A stretch of DNA of 59,609 bases, taken from Arthrobacter sp. zg-Y820 (GTDB lineage Bacteria > Actinomycetota > Actinomycetes > Actinomycetales > Micrococcaceae). The notes beneath the pieces are model-generated. The model saw only the letters and a program-made list of their open reading frames with translations, did not search any database and had not been told where the DNA came from. The translations under genes were made by a program, and so were the position numbers. The DNA lies in NCBI RefSeq assembly GCF_030142155.1, contig NZ_CP126248.1, positions 1 to 59,609 of the forward strand, given 5' to 3'. Position 1 is the stretch's first letter. The number at the start of each line of letters is the position of its first letter. Shown here piece after piece: positions 16,727-25,035 of this stretch.

Positions 16727-17710
16727 CTACACGACGCGGTCAGCAACTCCGATTGCCAGTTCCTGCCACTGCTCACCGCTCAGGTTGATCTGATTCTCCA
16801 GAACATGTGCTGGAGGGACTGCGGCATAATCAGCATGTCCGCCGATCGCCTGAGCGGCGAGCAGATGACCTAAGCGCAGCCGCTCAACCATGCCGAGTCC
16901 GCGAATCTCAGCAGAAAGGTAGCCGGCCGCGAAAGCGTCGCCGGCCCCCACTGGTTCAACGACGGCCACTTGCGGCGCCGGAACGAACGTAGACGACACG
17001 CCCAGTTCGAAGGCCGTTGCCCCCACGGCCCCATCCTTCACGATCAGGGTGGGCACCTCCCGCAGCATCGCCCGGATGCTGTCGGGAGTGTCCTTCTGCC
17101 AAAGACCCTCGGCCTCGTCGCGGCCGACGAAAACAGTGTCCGCCATCTTAGCGAGCCGGGCGAGCGTGGGCGCAGCCTCGCTCCGCTCCCATAATGCCGG
17201 CCGGTAGTTCACGTCGAAGGATACTGCCACGCCGCTGCCGGCAGCAGCATTCATGAGGTCTGATAGGAGCGTCGCCGAACTGGCACTGAGAGCGGCAGTA
17301 ATGCCGGTCACGTGCAACCGTGGCGACGAATGCACTGCTGGCAGCAGCTCGTCCAAAGACATCGCTGAGGCAGCGGACGCTGTTCGGTAGTAATATACTC
17401 CTCCAGGCGAGGGTGCATCCTTGAAGTAGACGCCAGTACGCTCGCCGGAGGCTACGCGCACTTCAGAGACGTCGATTCCCACACCGGTAAACTCTCTCAG
17501 AAGCCTGCGTCCGAAAGGATCATCGCCGACCCGGCTGGCCCATCCCACCCGATGCCTTAATTGAGCGAGATAGTAGGCAACGTTGGATTCAGCGCCCGCG
17601 CAGTGCAGCGAGACCCTGGACGCCGCTTCCAGTGGGACGCCTTCGTCTGCGACGAGGACAATCATGCTCTCTCCGATTGCCATCAATTCGACATCGGCAG
17701 GACTTTTCAT
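16727..17710 (-). CDS. kdgK: PfkB-family 2-keto-3-deoxygluconate kinase
   Basis: 327 residues. PfkB motif 1 is seen as CAGAESNVAYYLAQL (about 38-52), sugar-contact residues near GVYYYRTASAAS, and motif 2 VVEPVGAGDAFAAGYLSAE (about 256-274) with the catalytic Asp of GAGD. The pattern fits KDG kinase more than ribokinase or fructokinase. Phosphorylation of KDG supplies the substrate of the nearby KDPG aldolase. It is 12 bases downstream of the oxidoreductase gene and is the last gene of the long minus-strand catabolic operon. Confidence 0.82.
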   Translation of the reverse strand: MKSPADVELMAIGESMIVLVADEGVPLEAASRVSLHCAGAESNVAYYLAQLRHRVGWASRVGDDPFGRRLLREFTGVGIDVSEVRVASGERTGVYFKDAPSPGGVYYYRTASAASAMSLDELLPAVHSSPRLHVTGITAALSASSATLLSDLMNAAAGSGVAVSFDVNYRPALWERSEAAPTLARLAKMADTVFVGRDEAEGLWQKDTPDSIRAMLREVPTLIVKDGAVGATAFELGVSSTFVPAPQVAVVEPVGAGDAFAAGYLSAEIRGLGMVERLRLGHLLAAQAIGGHADYAAVPPAHVLENQINLSGEQWQELAIGVADRVV

Positions 17711-17722
17711 CAGTGGTGCTTT

Positions 17723-18769
17723 CTATGGTGTGGTCAACAGGACAGGCTGGGCCGACTTCAGCGATTCGACAATCGCCTCCGCGATCACGATGCCCTCGAC
17801 TGCATGATCCATCGGCATAAGGTCGTTGGAGCGGTTCCCCTTCACGACGTCGATGGCATACTCGACTTCGCTGCGCAGAGCGCCCCCGACGATGCCGTCG
17901 GTAAGGGGCCACAGTGCAGGGTTCGGTGACCAGGTAGCCGCGTCGGACCACACCGTCAACGCGTCGCTGAGCAATCTCTGCTTAACGACGCCGCTTGACC
18001 CGTGTGCCTCGGCCTCGGCCACGATAGAACCGGGCAGTTCGAGTGCTCCCGATTCGGTTTGCGGCGCTTGCTCAGGAACTGACCATGCCGTTTCAACCGT
18101 CGCCAACACCCCGTTATCGAACTGAATGAGCGAACTGACGATGCTGGAGGCGGATGCGCCAGCAGCCTCGCTGCGCATCGCCACGACCCGCGCGGCACGT
18201 GCATTGGTGAAGTAGAGTGCCAGGTCGACATCATGTATACATGATTCCCATACGGGGTTCACTCGTGCACCGAAGGCTTTGAACCAGCTTCGGGAGAAGT
18301 CACGTCGGAGCCGCAGCGACCATAAGTCTCCGATTCGGCCGGCGTCCATCGCGTCCCGCATCGCTCGATATGGCTGGGCAAAGCGTGAAATGTGACCGGC
18401 GATCACTTCTCGATTTCGCTGCTTGGCCAGGCCCATCACTCGCCGGGCCTCCTCCGCAGTCAGCGCAAATGGCTTCTCAACAAGTACGTGGCAGTTGTTC
18501 TGGAGAGCGATCTCGGTAATTTCGACGTGGGAGTCTTCGGCGGTTGCAATGACAACCACATCCGGCTGCGTTTCTTTCAGCAGTACTTCCGCGTCGCAAC
18601 TGAGGTTGAGAGCACCCACTCGCGCAGCCACTTCGCTAAGTCGGGCCTCATCCACATCCACCAGGCCGACGATGTCAGCGCCCGCTTCCTTCCAGGCCCG
18701 GGCGTGCAGGGCGCCAAAGCGTCCCGCACCGACAATTATCGTCCGGACTGGGCTTCCCGCAGCGCTCAT
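17723..18769 (-). CDS. Gfo/Idh/MocA-family oxidoreductase
   Basis: 348 residues with N-terminal Rossmann fold (IIVGAGRFGALHARAWKEAG) and the family EKPFALT motif (about residues 97-103), whose Lys is catalytic. A DDVD-like segment with IHDVDLALYF follows in the C-terminal substrate domain. Members oxidise sugars, inositols or sugar acids with NAD(P). Overlaps the IclR gene by 4 bp, and is the second enzyme of this family in the operon, pointing to two redox steps or an oxidation/re-reduction pair on the same sugar. Confidence 0.87.
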   Translation of the reverse strand: MSAAGSPVRTIIVGAGRFGALHARAWKEAGADIVGLVDVDEARLSEVAARVGALNLSCDAEVLLKETQPDVVVIATAEDSHVEITEIALQNNCHVLVEKPFALTAEEARRVMGLAKQRNREVIAGHISRFAQPYRAMRDAMDAGRIGDLWSLRLRRDFSRSWFKAFGARVNPVWESCIHDVDLALYFTNARAARVVAMRSEAAGASASSIVSSLIQFDNGVLATVETAWSVPEQAPQTESGALELPGSIVAEAEAHGSSGVVKQRLLSDALTVWSDAATWSPNPALWPLTDGIVGGALRSEVEYAIDVVKGNRSNDLMPMDHAVEGIVIAEAIVESLKSAQPVLLTTP

Positions 18770-19614
18770 TGGGCGTCCTCGCCGCCTTTTCCTGCCTCTT
18801 TCATCTGCACCAGCCGAGCGGGCGGCAGATACCCGAGTGATTCGGAGATGTCATCTGCCGTTTTTCGCACCAGCAATCCGAAGGAGTCGACGGCAGAACG
18901 GTCGAAGCGCTCACTTGGGGTCGACACACTGATTCCCGCAACAGGGCGCCCGCTAGCGTCCATCACGGGCGCACCGACACAACAGATCCCTGGCTCATTT
19001 TCTTCGAGGTCCAAGCTGTAACCCAAACGCCTGGCATTAGCGATCTCCTCCATCAAGGCGGCCTCCTGCACAATGTCCCCAAGCTGGAACTTCGTGTCGG
19101 CGAGGGTCTTAGCGACCACCTCGTCGGAAGAGTACGCCAGAATGGCACGTCCGATGGCGGTCAGAACAGCGGGCATCGTACCGCCTACACGAGAGACCAT
19201 TCGTACAGGGTGTGTGCTGTCCATCTTCTCGATGTACACAATTTGTGGAGATGCCAGCGCGCCGAGGTGGCAGGTTTCGTTGGTCTCGATACTCAACCTT
19301 TCGAGGTGGGGCCGGCTCTCCGTCCGCAGATCAAGACCGGCGAGGTAGGCGCCGGAAAGCACGAGTGTTCCAACTCCAAGCCCATGCAGGCCGCTTGGGG
19401 TTTCTCGGGCGAGCCCCTTTGAACGCAGGGCAGCAAGCATTCTGTGCACCGTTGTGGTGGTGAGGCCTGTTTCGCGCGACAGATCAGCCAGACTGATTCC
19501 GTCGGGATGCGAGGTCAGAGCGAAGAGGATACTCATCGCGCGATCGAGTGCGCGCAGCCCTTCGGGGCCTTTACTCCGCGCTCCGTCCGCGTTGGCCTCT
19601 GCTTGCTTTGTCAT
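18766..19614 (-). CDS. IclR-family transcriptional regulator
   Basis: 282 residues. N-terminal winged HTH (LRALDRAMSILFAL, then DGISLADLSRETGLTTTTVHRML and SKGLARET) and C-terminal effector domain with the family block EENEPGICCVGAPVMDASGR. The gene lies inside the operon it probably controls, overlapping the downstream dehydrogenase by 4 bp. IclR proteins bind small acids, fitting a KDG-type or related sugar-acid inducer; the inducer is not evident. A second unrelated IclR gene is at 42977. Confidence 0.88.
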   Translation of the reverse strand: MTKQAEANADGARSKGPEGLRALDRAMSILFALTSHPDGISLADLSRETGLTTTTVHRMLAALRSKGLARETPSGLHGLGVGTLVLSGAYLAGLDLRTESRPHLERLSIETNETCHLGALASPQIVYIEKMDSTHPVRMVSRVGGTMPAVLTAIGRAILAYSSDEVVAKTLADTKFQLGDIVQEAALMEEIANARRLGYSLDLEENEPGICCVGAPVMDASGRPVAGISVSTPSERFDRSAVDSFGLLVRKTADDISESLGYLPPARLVQMKEAGKGGEDAQ

Positions 19615-19618
19615 GTTT

Positions 19619-20404
19619 TCATTCCTTTGCAGAATCTGCGCCTACGGTAGATATTTGCTTCAGCACTCCAGCAAGTCGTTCTGCAGCTAGCTCATGCAGC
19701 GCCGATCCGGCATCTACACTACTGACCGAAGGATCGCCGACGACTCCATTGTGTGTGAGTTCGTCGAATGGCCGATGCCGGGTAACCGGATCCCTGCCGA
19801 ACAGGCTCGCGTCGGGAAATCTGCCCTGCCCACTGAGTGCGGGGATATCTGCTTCCTTTACGAGCGTACGCCACAGCGCGAGGGACAATGACGTCTCCAT
19901 GGCGCAGGCATGGCCGACAGTTCGAGAGTCGTGGAACTCCTCCTCAATCTCGCGACTGATCAGCTCAAAGTAGGTTACGGCCCAGGCATCGATGCCTTCC
20001 TGCATCAACACCTGGAGCGCTGTCCCGAGCGGAGCCCGATTCCCCCCGTGCCCGTTCACAAACACCGGTACAAAACCATCGCCGACGAGCGAACGGGCAA
20101 CGTCAACAATCATCGCAATGAACGTCTCCGGCCGAAGACTCATCGTTCCGGCGTAGGAACGATGATGGGCAGAACAGCCTATCGGAAGTGCCTCAGCGAC
20201 CAAAACGTTATCCGTACCCTGTGCAGCCGTCAACGCGATGTGGTGTGCCAGCCAGATATCAGTACCCAGCGGTAGGTGCGGGCCGTGCTGTTCGACGGCG
20301 CCGATTGGCACAAGCACAATTGATCCGCTAGCTTCCGCAGCCTCATCAGATGTCAGTCGCGCGAAGTCGCGGCTGTAGCCGCCTACGGCTGTGTCCGGCA
20401 ACAT
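19619..20404 (-). CDS. Creatininase-family amidohydrolase
   Basis: 261 residues. Metal-binding motifs of the family are clear: VPIGAVEQHGPHLPLGTD (about 31-48: Glu, His, Asp) and VFVNGHGGNRAPLG (about 113-126). A late Glu in ACAMETSLSLAL completes the site. The family includes creatininase, amidohydrolases of formamidopyrimidine cofactors, and MftE-like peptidases, all cleaving C-N bonds. Within this operon an amide or lactam of a sugar-derived acid is a reasonable but unproven substrate. Spaced 4 bases before the IclR gene. Confidence 0.84.
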   Translation of the reverse strand: MLPDTAVGGYSRDFARLTSDEAAEASGSIVLVPIGAVEQHGPHLPLGTDIWLAHHIALTAAQGTDNVLVAEALPIGCSAHHRSYAGTMSLRPETFIAMIVDVARSLVGDGFVPVFVNGHGGNRAPLGTALQVLMQEGIDAWAVTYFELISREIEEEFHDSRTVGHACAMETSLSLALWRTLVKEADIPALSGQGRFPDASLFGRDPVTRHRPFDELTHNGVVGDPSVSSVDAGSALHELAAERLAGVLKQISTVGADSAKE

Positions 20405-20410
20405 GTCTGA

Positions 20411-21856
20411 CTACCCCAGCTCGAGTGTGAAAGTCTGGACCTCGGTCATTTCCATGACAGACCACGGACCTCCCGAACGGCCGATGCCGCTGTTCGCTCC
20501 TGCAGCTCCACCTGCCGGAATGGAAGGCTCCCAATAGGCGCTGGTGTCATTGATATTCACATGCCCAACGCGCAAGGACTCGCCCAGAGTGAGCCCCTTT
20601 TCGACGTCTCGGGTAAAGATGCCGCCATGCAGCCCGAATGAACTTGCTGCAATATGATTCCTCAGTTCTTCCTCGGACTCGTAGTGAACGATCGGCGCCA
20701 CGGGGCCAAATGTTTCCGAGAAGTGCAGTTCGACGTCATGGGGGACGTTGTCGACGACGGTGGGGAGTAGATAGTTTCCGGTTGGCGCTTCATCGAGCAA
20801 GCGCCCGCCGGTAACTACTCGAGCACCCTTAGTTACTGCATCTTCCAGCTGCCGCAAAATAGCACCTACAAGCTCGGTGCGGTGCACCGGCCCCATTGTG
20901 GTGGCGCGGTCTCTCGGGTCGCCAAGCACAAACCGTTCTGACTCGGCGGCAATGGCTTCGGCGAGTTCGGTGGCGATCGATGCATGAGCAATAATACGCC
21001 CGGAAGCGGTGCAAATTTGGCCGGCGTTCGTGAAGCTTCCAGTAGCGATTTTATTGGCTGCGCGTTCGATATCGGCATCGGGCAGTACGATCGTTGGGCC
21101 GTTCCCGCCGAGCTCGAGAAACGCAGGTTTGCCAATGGCCGCCGTCTGTACGGCATTTCCGACCGGAGTCGATCCGGTGAACCCGACGGCATCGACATGG
21201 GGATGACTAGCCAGGGCCTGACCTACGACGGGGCCATCACCCATCACGAAGTTAAGCGCTCCGGCGGGCCAAATCTCGGCGATCGTTTCGGCCAGCAGGG
21301 CGTGTGTCGAGTTAACTGAGGGCGCTCCGAGCCAGACCATGCTGTTGCCGGCGGCCAACCCGGGCCCGAGATAGTACTGCGTTGCGATCCCAAGGGGGAA
21401 GTTCCACGGCGTGAGAATGCCGTACACACCCCGAGGGCGCCGCACCGTGAGCAACCGCTTATTGGGCGTGGAGAGCGGATAATGTGATTCCGTCAACCAG
21501 CGCGCCTGCGCTCCCGCGTTCGCCATTGCAGCGGCGCTCCCCTCGACTTCACCAACTGCATCACCGTATTGAGTCTTACCATGCTCGACGGCGAGGATCT
21601 TGGCGAACTCGTCGGATTTGGCGCGGATGGCCTCAGCCGTTTTGACCAGGAGATTGGCCCGCTCATCCAAGGACAACGCAGCGAGCACGGGCACCGCTGC
21701 TCGCGCCGCGGCAACCGCACGATCGACGTCCTCGCCTGTGCCAAGGGGAATCTGTGTGACAGGCTCGCCGGTTGTCGGGGACAGATAGATACGCGTCTCC
21801 CGTTCGGGTGTGTATTGCTTGCCTGCCACTAACATCGAGGGCTCATAGACGGACAT
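20411..21856 (-). CDS. NAD(P)-dependent aldehyde dehydrogenase
   Basis: 481 residues from ATG 21856 (AAAGGA upstream; the frame is open a further 12 codons). It has PWNFPLG and GFTGSTPVGNAVQTAAIGKP (cofactor), FLELGGNGPTIV with catalytic Glu (about 243) and GQICTASGRI with catalytic Cys (about 277). The family oxidises aldehydes to acids; vanillin/benzaldehyde-type and semialdehyde-type enzymes are close relatives. In this sugar-acid operon it probably makes an acid from an aldose or semialdehyde intermediate. It meets the next upstream gene end-to-start with 1 base between. Confidence 0.87.
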   Translation of the reverse strand: MSVYEPSMLVAGKQYTPERETRIYLSPTTGEPVTQIPLGTGEDVDRAVAAARAAVPVLAALSLDERANLLVKTAEAIRAKSDEFAKILAVEHGKTQYGDAVGEVEGSAAAMANAGAQARWLTESHYPLSTPNKRLLTVRRPRGVYGILTPWNFPLGIATQYYLGPGLAAGNSMVWLGAPSVNSTHALLAETIAEIWPAGALNFVMGDGPVVGQALASHPHVDAVGFTGSTPVGNAVQTAAIGKPAFLELGGNGPTIVLPDADIERAANKIATGSFTNAGQICTASGRIIAHASIATELAEAIAAESERFVLGDPRDRATTMGPVHRTELVGAILRQLEDAVTKGARVVTGGRLLDEAPTGNYLLPTVVDNVPHDVELHFSETFGPVAPIVHYESEEELRNHIAASSFGLHGGIFTRDVEKGLTLGESLRVGHVNINDTSAYWEPSIPAGGAAGANSGIGRSGGPWSVMEMTEVQTFTLELG

Positions 21857-21857
21857 G

Positions 21858-22976
21858 TTAAATCCTTTCGAAACGGTCCAGGTCGAGGTCAAGAATCGCG
21901 TTCAACGCGCGATCAACGTCTCGCTCTTCGGTATATAGATGCAGCCCCAAGCGCAACCGGCCCAGCCGCACAGCGGCGCGCACGCCGGCCCTTTCGAGTT
22001 CGCCGGCCAGGTCGACGTCGATCCGGTTTACACCCATGGACACGACGCTGCTCGCCAAATCGGACTCCTGCACGGCGATACCTACATCCTCCAGACCGTC
22101 GCGCAAGCGGCCGGCCAGGGCGAGCACATGGGCCTCGCGCTGCTTCGGGTCAACGGATTCGAGGAGTTCAAAAGCTGGGACAGCACCGACCCAGGACAGC
22201 CAGGCAGGAGATTGTGTCAGACCTCGCCCGCCCGCCCATGCCTGATCCGACGGACCGTACGAACCTCGAACGGCGTTGTCTTCCATACCATAAGGGCTGG
22301 GCACGATGGTCATTTCAGGTGCCGCCGCCGCCGAGGCGTAAACGAATCCCGTCCCCCTCGGCGCGAGCAGCCCCTTATAACCGGCAGTGACCACGGCAGC
22401 AATTCGCCGATAATCTACACTGAGCGAGACAATGCCCTCCGACTGGGTGCTGTCAACGATCATCTGTGCGCCTGTGGCATCGCAGGCATCCATGATCCTG
22501 CCTAGGTTCAGTCGAGCTCCATCTGCGGAGGATACCGAGGAAGCGACCGCTGCAACGACGTCATCATCGATGGCATTCTCGAAAGCCGCAGCGGTATAGG
22601 GACCCTGCACCCAGCGGATGCGTTCGGGCCCGAACGCAACCACAGCCGGCAGCAACAGCGAGCGAAATTCGTCCCGATGGGCTACCAAGACCCCAGGAGA
22701 GTCCTGCAGATTGTGTGCGATCGCCGCCACTGCGGAGGTAACCGACGGCACGGCTCCCACATCCTCAACCGCGACCCCGCACATCCTTGCCCATGCTGCT
22801 CGGCAGCGGTCCACGGCAACCTCCCACTCGCCGAAGTTGGCCGTGCCATCGACCCATGCATCGAGCGCACTCTTCATTGCCGCGACCGTTGATCTTGTCG
22901 GCAGTCCCATTGACGGCGTATTGAAGTATCCGGTGGGGCCGTTCCCGAACGCATTCCGCACAAAGTCAAGCTTCAT
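21858..22976 (-). CDS. Class V aminotransferase-fold PLP enzyme
   Basis: 372 residues of the aminotransferase class V/cysteine desulfurase fold. The PLP Lys is in VTAGYKGLLAPRGTGFVY (about residues 198-215), with an upstream Asp in MIVDSTQSEGIVSL. The pattern with GPYTAAAFENAI in the middle resembles isopenicillin-N-epimerase-like and kynureninase-like members, so substrate cannot be assigned. With the RidA and threonine-synthase-like genes it suggests the pathway handles an amino-bearing substrate. Located between the aldehyde dehydrogenase and the second Gfo/Idh gene. Confidence 0.8.
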   Translation of the reverse strand: MKLDFVRNAFGNGPTGYFNTPSMGLPTRSTVAAMKSALDAWVDGTANFGEWEVAVDRCRAAWARMCGVAVEDVGAVPSVTSAVAAIAHNLQDSPGVLVAHRDEFRSLLLPAVVAFGPERIRWVQGPYTAAAFENAIDDDVVAAVASSVSSADGARLNLGRIMDACDATGAQMIVDSTQSEGIVSLSVDYRRIAAVVTAGYKGLLAPRGTGFVYASAAAAPEMTIVPSPYGMEDNAVRGSYGPSDQAWAGGRGLTQSPAWLSWVGAVPAFELLESVDPKQREAHVLALAGRLRDGLEDVGIAVQESDLASSVVSMGVNRIDVDLAGELERAGVRAAVRLGRLRLGLHLYTEERDVDRALNAILDLDLDRFERI

Positions 22977-22982
22977 TGACGG

Positions 22983-23993
22983 TCAGACTACTTCCACGTC
23001 TTCAGGCTGGCCTGATTCGACTGAGCGCAGGATGGCATCGTTCACAGCAACGTCTCGCATTGCTTCCTCGACTGAGATGACAAACGGCTTGTTGTGCACG
23101 ACCGCCTCGACGAAATGTGCCACCTCTGCGGCCAGGTCTCCATGCATCCGGCCGTTCACCTCGGGCCAGTGCAGCGCGTCCGGCACTTCGAAGGAGTCCT
23201 TGCCATATACTTTGATGCCATGGTCACGCACATCGACTTCAAGCGAGCCGTCAGTGCCAAACAGCTCAAAACGCCCGTCAATCTGTACCGGGGTGTCACT
23301 CGTGCGCGTCCACCCATTGAAGAGCTCGCCTACTCCGCCGTTCTCGAGATCGACAACCGAGAGGATCGCATCTTCGGATTCAACTCCCATAGAGGGCATC
23401 AGCTTGCTTACCGCGCGTGAATAGACCCGGGTAATGCGCTGCCCCGTGATCCATTGGATGGCGTCAACGTCGTGAATGCCGACATAGAACAGCACGCTGG
23501 ACTTACCGTTCATCCGAGTGCCCACGTCACGGCTGGCGATGCGGCCAGCGGTTAGGTGCAGCGGCTCACCGACCTTTCCTTCTCGCACCGCTGCGGCCGC
23601 CGCGGCATAACGAGGATCGTGACGAAGCAGCTGCCCAACAAGCAAACGCGCCCCTCCTTGGTCGGCTGCCGCTGCGATCCGACGAGCGACCTCAAGAGTG
23701 TGAGCCAGCGGCTTTTCCAGCAGCACCGGCTTGCCGGCGCGCAGAATTTCTACTGAAGCTTCTTCATGGAGAGTATCCGGAAGCGCAACGATGTAAGCGT
23801 CAATAGCCGAATCTTCAAGCGCGGCACTCACGGAAGAGTGATAGTTGGTGCCCAGTTCCTCTGCAACAGGACGGCCGACCGCCTCGTTGACATCGACGAC
23901 GGCCTGCAGTGTTGCGGCAGGTGAATCTCTCACCGTGCGAGCGTGGAGCTGGCCCATGAATCCTGTTCCAACCACGGCAATATTGAGTGACAT
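22983..23993 (-). CDS. Gfo/Idh/MocA-family oxidoreductase (inositol dehydrogenase-like)
   Basis: 336 residues from ATG 23993, chosen because AGAGAGG lies upstream and the protein begins at the Rossmann strand MSLNIAVVGTGFMGQLHART; the open frame extends to 24119 but would overlap the permease gene. The catalytic motif is LLEKPLAHT, and FYVGIHDVDAIQWITG lies in the substrate domain. It is first of the enzymes after the importer genes, so it probably acts first on the imported sugar or inositol-like compound. It shares family but little direct sequence with the gene at 17723. Confidence 0.87.
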   Translation of the reverse strand: MSLNIAVVGTGFMGQLHARTVRDSPAATLQAVVDVNEAVGRPVAEELGTNYHSSVSAALEDSAIDAYIVALPDTLHEEASVEILRAGKPVLLEKPLAHTLEVARRIAAAADQGGARLLVGQLLRHDPRYAAAAAAVREGKVGEPLHLTAGRIASRDVGTRMNGKSSVLFYVGIHDVDAIQWITGQRITRVYSRAVSKLMPSMGVESEDAILSVVDLENGGVGELFNGWTRTSDTPVQIDGRFELFGTDGSLEVDVRDHGIKVYGKDSFEVPDALHWPEVNGRMHGDLAAEVAHFVEAVVHNKPFVISVEEAMRDVAVNDAILRSVESGQPEDVEVV

Positions 23994-24021
23994 TATGTTC
24001 CTCTCTTCTGCAATTCGATGT

Positions 24022-25035
24022 TCAAGCTGCTCGGCGCTTCTCGAGGAAGCGGATTCCGGCGTCAATGATGACGGCGACGACGATGGTGATGCCTTTGAAT
24101 AGATCGATGTTCTCTGCACTTACCCCTATGACGACAAGGTTTGTCGAAATCAGGCTGATAATAAGAGCACCAGTGAGGGTGCCGCGCACCGTTCCCTTTC
24201 CGCCGAATAGGCTGGTGCCGCCGATGATGGTTGCGGCAAACGCGTCCAGTAGGAGACTGATATTCGAGATGTTGGTGTCGACGATCTGCACTTTGGCCAC
24301 GAGGATGATCGCGGTCAGTGCCACCAGCAGTCCGCCGAACATGTAGACCAATACGGTCTGGCGCACAATGGGCACGCCGCGCGCTACCATTGCGTCGCGG
24401 TTCGAACCCAGCCCATAGGTGTACAAGCCGAACCGGGTGTAACGCGCCACCGCCGCGACCACTGCAGCGATAAGCACCGCCAAAATCACCAGCATGGGGA
24501 TGCCCATCGGACGTGCTCCACCAATGAAGCTGAGTATGTCGGCGTTGACAATCACGGTGCCCTGCGTGCCGAGCAGGAGAACCATGCCCTGAACTCCGGC
24601 CATCGTGGCAAGTGTGGCTATGAAGGGGGGCATCGCCAGCACCCCGACGAGGATGCCGTTAATCAGTCCCAGCGCCAGCCCGGCGAGCACACCGTAGAGA
24701 AGCGCCAGAGGAACGGGAATCCCCTGCTGGAGACCTCCGCCGATAACCAGCGCACACATCGCTACGCCGAACCCGGCAGACAAGTCCAGTCCCCCGGAGA
24801 TGAGGATCCACATCGCCCCCAGAGCGAGCACCGCTATCGGCACAGCATTGATCAATACATTGACGATATTGGCAGTCGACAGGGTCACTGGGTTGATCAA
24901 CGCCACTACGACGATGAGCATGACCAGCAGTAATTGCGGTGCATATTCGACAACAAAGCCACGCGCCCGGTCCAAGATCCTGCCCTTTGGGCGGGCGGAC
25001 CGCCTGGGCTCTGTGGTGAGGCCAGTGCTGGTCAT
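24022..25035 (-). CDS. Ribose-type ABC transporter permease (RbsC family)
   Basis: 337 residues with about ten membrane segments, and the family blocks GGLDLSAGFGVAMCALVIGG and TIIGGTSLFGGKGTVRGTLTGA. It overlaps the upstream fused permease-ATPase gene by 4 bp. With the fused first permease it would form the heterodimeric channel of a sugar importer; the solute-binding protein is two genes upstream. Substrate unknown; enzymes downstream suggest a sugar acid, inositol or amino-sugar derivative. Confidence 0.88.
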   Translation of the reverse strand: MTSTGLTTEPRRSARPKGRILDRARGFVVEYAPQLLLVMLIVVVALINPVTLSTANIVNVLINAVPIAVLALGAMWILISGGLDLSAGFGVAMCALVIGGGLQQGIPVPLALLYGVLAGLALGLINGILVGVLAMPPFIATLATMAGVQGMVLLLGTQGTVIVNADILSFIGGARPMGIPMLVILAVLIAAVVAAVARYTRFGLYTYGLGSNRDAMVARGVPIVRQTVLVYMFGGLLVALTAIILVAKVQIVDTNISNISLLLDAFAATIIGGTSLFGGKGTVRGTLTGALIISLISTNLVVIGVSAENIDLFKGITIVVAVIIDAGIRFLEKRRAA